A stretch of 64,000 nt of DNA, from assembly GCF_000499385.1 (NCBI RefSeq), contig NW_013651892.1, positions 62,001-126,000 on the forward strand. Direction: 5' to 3'. Positions 48,619 through 58,698 of this stretch are shown here, in pieces; positions within the stretch are counted from its first letter, which is position 1; each line of letters begins with the position of its first letter. The translations under genes were made by a program, and so were the position numbers. Below the pieces are notes generated by a model. The model made no database searches, was not told where the DNA came from, and was given only the letters and a program-made list of their open reading frames with translations. The stretch comes from Eimeria necatrix (taxonomy: Eukaryota > Apicomplexa > Conoidasida > Eucoccidiorida > Eimeriidae).

Positions 48619-49373
48619 GTACCCACGTCAACGGCAAGTGGTGTCTTTGCATGGAGGTTCCGCCGCCGCCGTCGGCCCCAGTTCCTCCTCCTCACTTGCT
48701 GCTGCTGCATCAACAGCAGCGCCAAGCAGCTGCGCTGGCGGAGCAGCAGCAAACACAGCCGCCGCATCCCCACCACCCGCAGCAGCAGCAGCAACAAGGC
48801 ATCCATCCCCATCTCGGGAGTTACGGTGTATCCCTCCCGTATTCCTCATCTAACTGCTTCAGCAGCTGTGGCGATATTATTTCTGGTGCTTCTGTTGGGC
48901 CTTCAGCGGCTGCTGCTGCAGCAGCAGCTGCTGCTGCTCAGCTGTACCCTCATATGAGCATGCCGCTGCCCGCGGCGCTCCATGCAGCGGAGGGGGAGGC
49001 TCTCAGGCCTTCAGCTAGCAGCAATCCCGCAGCGGCAGGGGCTGCTGCAGCAGCTGCTGCGGCTACAGCCTATACACAGACGCTGCAGGGAGCACCCAGC
49101 AGCAGCACTAGCAACAGCAGACTGGCGCAAATGTACGTTGAGCAGCACAAACCAGCCTCCGTTGCTTCCCGCGGCGCTTCCGGTGCCGACTCTGCACTTA
49201 GCAGCAGCAGGAGCAGCAGCAGCAGCAGCAGCAGCAGGAATTTAGCAGCAAATCCTCTTATAGGGGCAGCAGCGTATGACAGCGACCCCTTAGGGGATCC
49301 GCAGCACGCAGCTGCTGCCCGGCCTTGGAGCAGCGCACGTACAAACCAGCCGCCCTATGGCAGGCAGCAGTAG
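29492..49373 (+). CDS. Giant protein: MATH, divergent USP7-like hydrolase, RluA-type pseudouridine synthase, Gln-rich tail
   Basis: Thirteen exons join in phase into 16,146 nt (5,381 residues): 29492-29579, 29806-31808, 32048-32838, 33385-33804, 33996-38560, 38971-42956, 43186-43292, 43721-43840, 44203-44547, 44941-45133, 45313-46222, 46536-47938, 48159-49373. ATG 29492 begins MGNNGSSVSAFGF, and TAG 49371-49373 ends it. From the N-terminus: Ala/Ser/Gly low complexity, MATH (~430-570), USP-like (~685-1475), Ala/Gln linkers, USP7-type C-terminal fold (~2685-2810), Lys-rich and poly-Ala linkers, RluA fold (~3880-4205), Gln-rich tail. The 3,986-nt sixth exon is open throughout and carries USP7 C-terminal homology at its start and RluA homology at its end, so no stop separates the two activities in that frame. 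Two adjacent genes, with a boundary hidden by splicing in the low-complexity part, remain possible. Each domain is better supported than the fusion. Confidence 0.6.
29740..29795 (+). repeat. Telomere-like AGGGTTT units in the first intron of the giant gene
   Basis: Degenerate to perfect units (TAGGGTTGAGGGTTTGGGG, then GAGGGTTTAGGGTTTAGGG) immediately upstream of the acceptor at 29805. All are in the TTTAGGG orientation. Confidence 0.9.
31011..31430 (+). other. MATH (TRAF-like) domain of the giant protein
   Basis: The translation runs from DPHCVEFAVRNFWKLAKTQ through GHCRGFAFRLLLHPRGTVG, HLSVFLEAVKQDWYPEDWVF, RFELTVVNSKDSKLSVTSWA and GWQKMISHARLTRQQGFVDD to GTLLVRGKAEPP. This is the beta-sandwich pattern of the MATH domain preceding USP7, which binds substrate peptides. 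It is the first block free of repeats after about 400 low-complexity residues. Confidence 0.8.
31809..32047 (+). repeat. Intron with telomere-like repeats in both orientations
   Basis: The 5' half holds CCCTAA-type units (AAACCCGAAACCCTAAGCCC, CAACCCTAGC). The 3' half holds AGGGTTTAGGGTTTATGG and GGGGTTTAGGGTTAAAGGG. The two arms are complementary and could fold, bringing the splice sites together. Confidence 0.8.
32590..32705 (+). repeat. In-frame Cys-Ser-x-Cys tandem repeat
   Basis: A TGCAGC/TGCAAC-based tract read as CSTCNGCSTCNSCTGCSGC and so on within the third exon of the giant gene. It is the CAG repeat in its Cys/Ser frame, giving about 13 Cys at three-residue spacing. Confidence 0.75.
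38971..39545 (+). other. USP7-type C-terminal ubiquitin-like (ICP0-binding-like) region
   Basis: Reads FVFMEANDLVENYVDAKRLL, then LLLYKWFCPDTVTLVCLGAL, LLVMEECSVRTVQNIRRW, KINKKTGDIIIVQPRVYVES and HREAAALLEKVYSMEGV. This parallels the C-terminal part of USP7 ([46 protein letters not shown]). It confirms that the MATH and USP-like parts belong to the USP7 lineage and that this reading frame is used in the sixth exon. A partial palindrome copy (GTGTACGTACAG) lies within it at about 39368. Confidence 0.75.
42735..45133 (+). other. RluA-type RNA pseudouridine synthase domain
   Basis: Five exons encode, in order, YILAEGASWMVLYKPAFWHC (the DxxLxVxNKPxG region), YPRLETVRRWEEMECGLCHR continuing TDLETSGSLLIAKT (the HRLDxxTSG motif with the catalytic Asp kept; Leu replaced by Thr), RRRLVHKEYLLLCHGRL with GKIDHPIATR, FSFCRVKIHTGRTHQIRVHF and QHLGHPLVGDGKYCDQG. 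These are the hallmark motifs of RluA-family enzymes that isomerise uridine in rRNA, tRNA or mRNA. An insert rich in Gly/Ser/Asn separates the last motifs (about 44340-44480). All key motifs appear intact, so this part is probably active. The RNA target cannot be told from sequence. Confidence 0.88.
45134..45312 (+). repeat. Intron with foldback telomere-like units and a 9-bp GC hairpin
   Basis: Starts GTACGTGCTGAACCCTC and contains AAACCCTAATGAAGGGTTTT, a direct foldback of telomere-like units. It also holds a perfect inverted repeat CCGGAGGCG/CGCCTCCGG at 45184-45209 with an 8-nt loop. The acceptor is TGACTTGCAG. Confidence 0.8.
45313..49373 (+). other. Gln/Ala/Ser-rich C-terminal tail of the giant protein
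   Basis: Begins ALDNDLVCVEDFTGGKEKEE directly after the RluA fold and continues over three more exons whose phases fit (46222/46536 and 47938/48159). CAG tracts give Gln runs at 45910-45980, 46625-46650, 47125-47155, 47455-47810, 48420-48452 and 48580-48620. Non-repeat islands such as QFMFLFDSESCEP and EVREEDLRGFLDLSFLAAST (48165-48290) argue that it is translated. No domain recognised. Confidence 0.6.
47963..48010 (+). repeat. CTAG run in the last intron of the giant gene
   Basis: TAGCTAGCTAGCTAGC followed by looser CTAGCTGG and TAGCTAGCTGAGC units between the donor CCA|GTAAGC (47938) and the acceptor TGTTGCAG (48158). Confidence 0.8.
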
Positions 49374-51546
49374 CGGCAGCAGCAGCAGCAGCTGTGCTGT
49401 TGCTGGCGCGAAGTGACTTGTTTAAGGGCTGTTTCAGCCCCGGTTTTGGGCCTGGTGGAACTACTTTTATTTATCAGCATCGTAATTAGAATATAAGTCT
49501 TCCAACAATTGTAACAGCAGTGATGTTATATTTTAGTGCGAATTGCAGTAGTGGGTGCACGTCATGCGTATTGTCGACGCGTCTACGCGTATCCAGTGAT
49601 GCGTACACATACCCCAAGCATCGACGAACTTACAGGGAAGGGAAAATGAACGTGCTTGTCCTCTCCTTGCGGCTGTTCAAACACCCCCTCTAACTTCAGC
49701 ATGAGACATCGGAATGCATAGGACTCTAACTTGTACTGCAAAACTAGTTTCTGCTGCGTTGCAGCTATTGCTGTTACAGCTACCTGCCAGTACGGCAGAA
49801 GGGTCTGCTGGCTTCGGATTCTGTTGTTGGCTTCGCCGCTGCACATAAGGAGCACTGCTCACCTGAAGAGGCCTAAGGTGGCTCACCGCAATCCCTACTC
49901 AGCTTTTGCTCGCCGCCACCCAAGTGGCAATTCCTTCTTACTGTGCCGAAGTGTTACTCTTTGTGATGTTACACAGCTGGATTTGTTGGGTTTATTGTAT
50001 AATGTCTATAATGTAAGGTTGGCGCAAGTGTATTTCCGAATGAGGCGTCCTTACACCTCGTTTAAGTGGCCCTTGAGGATTTGAAAAGCTGCAGTCCTTG
50101 GCAAAAGTACTCGGTTCATTACCCATAGCTTCTGCATGTACTTAACGTGTTTCATTTTGTCTTATAAAGGACAGAAAACAACGACCCACTGCCACTGCTA
50201 CTCAGTTCAGTGTACGTGCACCTTTTGCTGCTGCGGCCGTCGTCAAGACAAACCGAGCAGCAAAACTAAACTGAACAAGCATGCGTATTGATACACTTTT
50301 TGAATAAAAAGACACGACACAGATACACTAGTACATATACTATATATATATGCAATTTAAATTAACATATATTTTCACGTATCCAGATAAGGCGCTGCAC
50401 TTGCTGCTACTCTGCCTCAGCCAAATGTGCATGCGCACCTCAAGCCATCGGCAGCCACCCCATTCAGAGCTGAGGCGATCGCAGCACCACGCCGCTAGCT
50501 AGTGAGAGCCTGCGTGCTCACACCTAGCTAGCTAGCTAGCTGTAACTGCCAGTCCATTCGCCGCATGTGGTCCCTAGCTACGTTGCTAGCTAGCTAGCTA
50601 GCTAGCCAGGCTGCAGATCTGCAGATACCCGCGGCAAAGCGGAAGCTGATCAAGCCAGCAGCAGCCATAGCATCAAGCTAGCTGAATCAATAAGCGGGGC
50701 CAGCTGGTGTGGCCTTTTTGCTAGCTAGCTAGCCACAGAGACTGTGGGCTGTGGATTTGGGTCAGCCCATGCCCCACAGGGTTCAGGCTTCTGACACCAG
50801 GCTGTGACGCGCATCCGTCTGATAGATTTGAAGGAGAGCTGATGGAATTTTATCGGGGTCAAATAAATGCTGCATTCCCTCAGGTGTCTGTACACCTGCC
50901 AACTGGAAGTGATACCCTCCCTGCGCAGCCAACAAGTACGTTGTACGTACATGCCTGTCCATCAACATGTGTGTGAATTCAAAAGGTACAAATACAAATG
51001 CACGCATGAGTGAACCAGCAAAACGATGAGCGTATGTATGTGTATATACATGTACGGAGACATCTGTGAATTCACGTTTACGTGCACAGGTGAATGTATG
51101 CACTGTAATTAGTGAATGTATGCACTGTAATCAGATTATATGCACTATATATCCATTACACGCTTATACATACTTAGTCAAGTACGCAAATGCGACACAG
51201 ATACACTGTGCGTCGCATGCGCGTACTTGGCTCATACACTGCGTACGATGCATGAGAATTGCATGGTGCAGATAACTATATGCAAGCGTCACACAGACAC
51301 ATATACCCAAAAATATGTATGTCTACATATACATATATGTATTGGGCAGGAACCGGGAGATGAACAGAAGAGCAAATATACGCCGGTGCCACGAATAGAA
51401 AAGCCACAAAAGCACGAGCAGCGAAGTGCACACGCAAGCGGCGGCTAGAACCGGAAAATCACGCAAAAGAAAACAGAGGAAGACAAATAAATGAAGAAGA
51501 CCTGGAGCGGGAAAGAGAAGGAGTGGACTCCCAGAGGCTCAAACGC
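49374..51546. other. Intergenic between convergent genes; CTAG and TA microsatellites
   Basis: No coding sequence recognised. Contains a (TA)n stretch at 50338-50352, CTAG runs at 50520-50605 and 50719-50735, the palindromes AGGTGTCTGTACACCT (50882-50897) and TTGTACGTACATG (about 50942), and degenerate ATGTATGTGTATATACATG-like sequence from 51040 to 51340. It should include the 3' ends of the giant gene and of the OTU-like gene. Confidence 0.5.
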
Positions 51547-54207
51547 TCACAGCGACAGACGCAGCTACAGGGCAAGAAAAAGATGAAGCAACATGCAGAT
51601 ACTAAGCAGAGGTGACGCTGACAGAGAGCCACGGGGCCCCACAAGCCGCACACACTGTCAGCGCTGGGGAATGGGGAGGAGCTAAGGAGTGGCAGTGAGG
51701 CTTACAACGTAATAAATGAACATATATTTGCTTCGCTTCTTCTCTTCGCACCCTGTGGGGTAAATACCCCCTGTCGAGTCGTCCATCACTACAATGCCCA
51801 CGTCAAGAGCATCTTCCAGTGCGCAGATGTCTGCAGCTGAAGGCCACATGAAGTCAAAACGCAAAATGCTCAACATCAATTCGCTGTTTTCAAGTGCACT
51901 CAAGGCACTTGAATGCAAACGAAAAACGGTGCGAAAATCAGTGAAAAACGAGCAGAGGGGCAAAAATAAGAGCAAGAATTTACCCACAGGCAGGTGCACT
52001 GCAGCGAAACGGACAGAAAAGGCAAAAGCAGGTAAAAACAAAGTCTAGACCCACATGTTCCCCAGTGGTTGTTCCCGGGCAGCCGCAGCTCATAGTGGAG
52101 CGCCTTGGCCTTCCCAAGGGGCGTTGACACGTCGAAGCAGTCCCCTGAAAGCGAAGAACAAAAGCGCGGGGAAACAAAGATCAAACAGTCTAGCCGCAGA
52201 CGAACCTAATATTGGCTCTGCATTATAACCGAGAGAAGATGCAGAAACGCGTGAGAAAAACACGAGGTACGGAAAGCAACAGCCAACCTAAATCAACAAC
52301 AATCTGGCAAACAGCCAGCTACCCACTCATCCCTAAGCTCCCGAAATCTCACCCAGCAAATCCCCACCTCCCCTTGCCATCCCAGCCAACATAAACCACC
52401 CTTTTCACCCATTTCACTCCACCCAGCAGCCCCCTAGATGTCGCACCAACCCCATCCAATAACCACCTACGACCCCACCAACCCCGTCCAGCAATCATTT
52501 GCAACCCCCACCCAATAACCACCTCCCCGACCCAGCCCCCAGCGGCCACACTTTGACGCAGCACAAATTAGGCAGCGAGAAAGTCTCACCTTGAGCAGTC
52601 ACGTAGATATCTTTGTTGTGTAAAATTGACATGGGCGACCAGCTCTCTTCCCAGTCCCCGCCCTCTTCTATGGAGGCCAACACCGCCAGGCGCTCCATAA
52701 ACTTTTCCTCCTCGCCATCAGCAAACGCTGCACACCAGATTAAAAGAAATATTCATTCTGACTAACACATTCCTTATGTGCAGCATCTACATGCACAATG
52801 TGTCCTAAGACATGCAGATCCCGGTAGAATGAGTCAAGGTATCTGGCTTGAGGAGCAGACGAAAAAAAAACCATGAAAACGTTGAAACGGCTGAGTCGGG
52901 CACAAAGTAGAAGAAAAGACAAAGAGACAGCAAACCGGAAGAATGCCACACAGCAAGCCTTCTTTAGAAGTACCTGCATTAGGGTCACATCCATCGATCC
53001 CTGCTGCTTTGTTTGCTGCTGCTCGTCTCAGCTCCTGAACGCCGTAGCTTCTGCCTCCGCTGCCGCTCAGCCCCAAAGCCACAGACAAAAACAAACAGTC
53101 CCCACCACCACCAGCATCCTGCAGCAGCAGCAGCAGAGAACGAAGCAGCAGCAGCAGATGAGGCACCGAGAGCGGCAACACAAGCGGCAGCAATGGCAGC
53201 AGCAACGCATCGAAAAAAACCCCGTATCGTTGAAGCCCAGCAGACGCAAACAAACAAAATAAACAAGAGGAGCATGGCATCCAGAATAAGCAGGAACGGC
53301 AAGCAAACGGCAAACCAAAAAGCAGAGCGAAACAAAAAAAGTTAAGCAATAAATCCCCTCAAACCTAGTTGTCTGTACAGCTCACGGCTCTCTTCATAGC
53401 AAGATTATATTTCTTGAGTCTTGCGCTCCACTTCGGGCCTAGAGGGATCCACTGTTTCCGCTGGCTGTAATTCATAATAGACTTAAGAGAGCAAGCGGCG
53501 AACACTCCACCCCTGTACATACACCCCAAGCCCGACCGTGCTGCATCCAAGCCATAAGAAGCGGCGTCATATATTAAACTCGGAAACGAGATGCTGCTGG
53601 GCAGCTGCTGCAGCGGGGGCTGCTGTTTCTGTTGTAGGCGAAGCAGCCGCTGCTGCTGCCCCTGCTGCTGCTGTGCCTGGGAGCGGCTGGCAGCACATTT
53701 GCTGATCCACTTAGCCTGTGCAGCCGCAACGCAGCCTTTGTCCGTAGTGGGGCAGCGAGCTGCTTCGACAGCTGCGCCCAAGGCCTGCAGCAAGCATTCC
53801 CTTCGCCTTGACATAAGGTCAGCTGCTGCTGCATGCGAATCTGCTGCTGCAGCTGCTGAAGTTGAGGACGATCCGTCCGCGTTCAGACTTAAAGTACCTG
53901 TTGCCATCGCAGCAAGGGCAGCAGCAGCAGCAGCTGCTGCTGCTGCATTTGTTGCTGCTCGTGGCATGCTGCTGCTGTCTTTGCCGTGACTAAAAATCGC
54001 CTCATCGACAGCAGAGCGGCCACTCAAGGGATCAGGGAAAACAGATGCAGCAGGGGTTGCTGCTGCTGCAGCAGCAGCTGCTGCTGCAGTTGCGGCTGCT
54101 GAGCGGGACACAGAGACAGCAGCGGCACAACGGAAAGCTCCTGGAGCAACGAGGCACGCCATAAGCCAGCAGCCTGCAGCTACGAAGCAGCGACGTGAGT
54201 TCTGCAT
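51547..54207 (-). CDS. OTU-like cysteine protease (deubiquitinase family) with signal peptide
   Basis: Minus-strand gene. ATG 54207 gives MQNSRRCFVAAGCWLMACLV, a likely signal peptide or anchor. Exons: 54207-53386 (donor GCC|GTGAGC), 53118-52974, about 52849-52789, about 52728-52591, about 52144-52060, about 51905-51710, and a short last exon 51564-51547. Reading without that last splice would end at 51682. The junction 53386/53118 yields KKYNLAMKRADAGGGGDCLF and LSVALGL, the OTU Cys box. Later exons give RYLDSFYRDLHVLGHIVHVD, WEESWSPMSILHNKDIYVTA and LHYELRLPGNNHWGT, which supplies the probable active-site His (usually HY/HW). The usual DGxC is GGDC here, so the Asp three residues before Cys is missing. 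A long Ala/Gln-rich N-terminal part precedes the domain. Substrate unknown. Confidence 0.78.
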
Positions 54208-57200
54208 TTTGTGTTGCTGTAGCTGCTGCTGCTGCTGCTGCCGTGGCTGCTGCTGCCGTGGCTGCTGCTGGCGTTGGTCTTGCCGCTGCTGAGAGTCTTT
54301 CCTGATCCACTGCACCCTCGTCAGTTCCTGGTGCTTCTCCGTTTTACAGGATAAAGCAGGTGTTTGGGTATCTGAGGGCCCATGCTGCTGCCGCTGTCAT
54401 TCTCGCTGCTGCTGCTGATGCTCGCCGCTGGGGACTGCGGCCAGCTGTGGGCCTTATCTACAAAGTGGGAAATCTCCAATGTTTCAAGGGACCATAATTC
54501 GGCGCAGTAGAAACAAGCAAACGTGCTGCTCTGCTGCTGCTGCTCTGCTACTGCTGCTGCTGCACGAGAGTCGGTAGAGATGCGCAGGAGCCTGGGTGGC
54601 GCCTACGGGTATAAAAAGCAAAACCTGGTGACTAAACAGAAAATTATTCAAAGAGATAAAACTACGGGTAACAATTATGGCGGCAAGACCCGCGGCTGCA
54701 GCAAGTCTTGTACCGTGGATCGAGCAGCATCTCGCATGCAGCAGCACTAGTTGCCGCAGCTGCCTCCATTTCGTCACAGTTACATCCTCCTTGTGAACAT
54801 GAAATAAACATGAAATCTAAAAGGTTTTGTTTACTTTAACTTTTTCATTCCTAAAAATCTCAATAGCCCGCACCTAATGCACGTTCCACCGAAGCCTCAT
54901 CGGACGGCAACAGCTGCAAGGGAAAAGGGAAAAACTAAACACCACCAATGGCTTTAGGAGAAGCAACAGCAGTAATATAAGCAGAAGCTAGTATTGGCAT
55001 CTGGTCTTTAACACGAACGGCAGGTTCGTCTGAATAGCCCGACCGCGGGCCAGCCGGCTAGACCAACACCAGCTTCCACTGCGGCTGCTGCAACAATAGC
55101 ATGTTGAAATCTGCAACTGAAGTGTACATTCACCTCGATGCAGATGTCTCATGTAGTGCCGTGGGCAACTGGTCGCCACAAGCTCTTCTGCAGCCACACG
55201 TGCCCGTTGAAGAAGGCGCTGACACCATATCCATGCCGCTCATATTCCGGTCCTTACCTGGCTGCTGTGCTTTCTGGCACAGCAGTAGAAGCTCCAGCAT
55301 TAAGAGGCCAGGAAGTATCAGCTTTACATTGCTATAGCCCCAGCAGCAGCGGCAGCAGCAACAGCAGCAGCGGCAACACGGGAATGAGCAACAGGGGAAG
55401 TGATAGCCCCGTAAGGTACAACGTAAACAGAAGCGTACTTATTAGGGTGAACAGCAGCAGAAGCAGCAGCAGCAGTAGCATCAGCAGCTTTCGCATAAAA
55501 GAGGGATCTTTTGGTTCTTATGCTCCTCGTTCTTTCTCCCGCACGGGCAGCCAAAACTGCAACCACTTCGCCACCAGCACATCATATGTTACCCAAAGCA
55601 GCAACGGCAGCAGCAGCTACTGCAGCGACAGTGGGAAAAGAAGCAGCAGCGACAGCAGCAGTAGCAGCCGCTCCAGCAACAGCAACAAGGACAGCAGCTG
55701 GAGAAGCAGTCAAAGAAGCGGTCGCGACACCAGCGACGACAACAACTGTAGTAATGGCAGCAGCAGCAGCTCCGACAGCAGCACGAGCAGCAGTATTAGC
55801 AGCAATTTGAGTCGAGTGATGGGCGAAGAAATATTTTTAGGGGCGAAGATTCGGCAGCAAAATCTGTGCAAGCGAGTCCCATTTAGGGTTCATCGTACAG
55901 GTGAGCAAAAGCAACTGCAGCTGCAGCATCACGAGGAGCGCCAGAGGCAGCCGCTGCTGCAGAAGCACGAGCTGCTGCTATCGCTGCAAGAGGAGTGCTT
56001 TCACAAATTGTAGGGTCCGCTGCTACAGCAACAGCAGTAGGCCAGCAGCTCTATATGGCTGTGTATTTGCTTATTTGCAGCCTCAGGAAACCTGCCTTTG
56101 TCTTTAGTTTGGTCCTGTAAAAGGAACACCGTCAAAACTGCAGTGAGAAAGATAAGCGGCGACAGAGAAGTACGCGGAGTGTACAGACAAGGCGAGGCTG
56201 AAAAAGCCAATAAGCAAGCAAACGAATAAATATGTGAATAAATAAATAGTAGTAACAGATTCACAAGTACGGCCACAAATCGACAAGTTTCCTCTCATCA
56301 CTGTCCTCAGTGAAGGAGCCATGCATTGGGTTTGTTTGTTCTCTTTTCTTGCTGTAGATTTTCAAGAGGGAGGTCAGCTTTCTATGTGGTTGTCCTGTTT
56401 GGGAGGGAGAAAATTGCATTTATGTTTCGGGCAACAAAAAGGCTATTGTCAAACGAGTGCGCCAACGCCCAAAGCTCTTGTAGCAGCCCAGCAGCACAGG
56501 CAGCAATAGTAGCAGCTGCTGCAGGAGCAGCAGCAGGAACAGTAACATGAGCCTCAGCAGTAGTGTCTTTAGCAGCCAGAGCAGAAATCGTTGCTACTAT
56601 GGAGTTTTAATTACGATTTCCCACATCAGGAGGGTCACCGGTCTGCCTCACGCTACTACTGCCGCTGCGCTTGCTGCTGATGCTTCTCGTAATGCTGCTG
56701 CTGCTGGGTGTTTGTTCGTCTGCAGTGGCTGGAAGAGCTTGGATTCTAAGACAGCTGAGGAGTTGTGCAGTGCAGCTTTGAAGCCGTCTCTAGCATGTTC
56801 GGCATATTAAGCTGCAGCTAGCCACAAGTGGCGGTCGCCAGCTGGGCAGGCAGTTGACTGGCCGTTCCCACCTACCGCTAGGCGTTGCCTCTCAGTAGAG
56901 AGGATGACGGCTGCGTTTTTTTTTTCAGCGGTTTAAGCCGTACCAACGGTTCTCCTTGTACATATATCCTTTTCTTTTTCTTCTGCATTCGTGCATTTTT
57001 CTTCCAAGGCTTTGTTAGTTTGATTACCTATAAAGTGGCAAATATTCGGTCTAGTTCATTAGCCTAACAATGCGGCGGCGAGGAACCATAAGCTACTTTC
57101 GTCCGGTTTCCTTTTCTGTCATGCCAGCTAGGCGCTGCGGCTTGTTACGTCGAGCATAGGCAGTAGTGCACATATGCATACATATATATATATATATGCT

Positions 57201-58698
57201 AATTTCGTATATGGGTGTTTCGGACTTTACGTGTACCTGCATGGCTGTCTGCATGGTAATATGCGCACCTGCATATGTGTATACATAGCGGTGTACGTGT
57301 GTGCGCATGTATAATACATGTAAGTCCGCACGAACAGCAGCAAGAATATTTGAAAATTCAATATTTTAGCAGTTGAAGTGCATTGTCAGGAGCATGGCAG
57401 GCAAGCATCCATAGGAACATACGTAACATTCCACAGAGATGTATATAGGCTTGCAGTTCAGCGCACTGTTCCTAGAACCGCCTTACCTAGTTGCATTGCC
57501 TACTTGTCGTGGCTAGCTCTTGCACGCCTGAGAGCGAATACATTAAGCCCGTGAAGATGGTTCCTTGCTGCTGCAGCAGAGTCACGTACTTCTCCACTGC
57601 CACTGACCTCTGGCGGGGAGCGGTTCATCCACTTGAACCGAAAACCCATTTCATGTCAGCCTTTGGGCTGTTGAAGACAGCTGCAGCAGAAGTGTAAATG
57701 AGCTGAATTGTCAAATCACAATCGGTCGGCGTTGGTTTGTGTAGCAAGCTCTTTCAGCTTTGAGCTCGCTCGGACACAGTGGCCGCCTATAGTGAAATCT
57801 TTTTGCCTACAGAAGATGCTACTGCTGGCAATGGCGGTGAATAGTGGCATTAGGATCTAGCGCTGAGGCTTAAAATAGGGAAATAGAGGGAAGATCAGGG
57901 AGGAGGGTAATGCTGTCGCTCGCTCATTCTCTGCCTCGAGTAGCTCAGTGATGCTCGAACAGCTACATTGCTGATGGAAGATTCCACGCTTTTGGCGTAT
58001 TTATTTAGGCGTGTCTAATAGGTTTAGTGAGGAAGTCGTGTGGAAGTCCCCTTTATATTGTTTTTCCCCTAGCGAGGGCCCTGAAAAATAACGGTCTAAA
58101 CGTCATGGACCGAAATCAGCTCTCGGCATGCTGCAAGGGAGATGTAAAAAGCAAATAGAGAAAGGGGCATTTGAAACCACAATATCTGGTCTGTAAGAGT
58201 GCCTTGAGCGTGCTTCAGTGACTTTACTCTCGCCTTCGTCATCGTGACTGAATGGAAGGGAACAACTATAGGGAGGCTGCTGCTTCTGTGGTTCATTTCC
58301 GCTCCGCATTTAAAAGAACAAAAATACCAGCAATTGTGTATTTTTACATTGCTTTTTTGCTTCAGGATTTCTATTTCGTACAAACGTGTTATGAAACTCT
58401 ATATTCATCCTCCCACACGGCTTGAGTAGGCGGAATACACATGCGCGAGCCAAATACCGTGGAAGAGATGAGAGTTTTCAATTAGAAAATAAGGACACAT
58501 ATCTTAAAAACTAAATTGAGAAAGTAGAACGAGCCTGTGTTCTTGAGGAGAGGAGGAAGCTGCTGCCACAGCCCCAACAGCTGAAATGATACTACTCAGC
58601 GTCCTTTACTTGTCATTGGATTTTTGTGCATATTCCACCCTTTGGAATTTTATAGCATTACAAGAACAGCACTTAGAAGCTTCTTTGTTGCGGCGAAT
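54208..58698. other. Large intergenic/uncertain region with CAG and GCT tracts
   Basis: No gene I can establish. 54210-54420 is CTG-rich and upstream of the OTU-like gene. 55325-56040 is an AGC-rich tract on the plus strand, i.e. GCT-rich on the minus strand, with the same rhythm as the intronic tracts in NAA15, so it may belong to a minus-strand transcript. 56355-56470 and 56732-56783 could be two plus-strand exons joined across a GCT-rich intron (low confidence). 57179-57200 is a (TA)n run. The rest is AT-rich and featureless. Confidence 0.4.

Noticed and set aside
55138..56013. 291-residue plus-strand Ser-rich open frame
   Set aside because: The Ser runs come from AGC repeats whose strand skew fits a minus-strand intron tract. 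No conserved motif.
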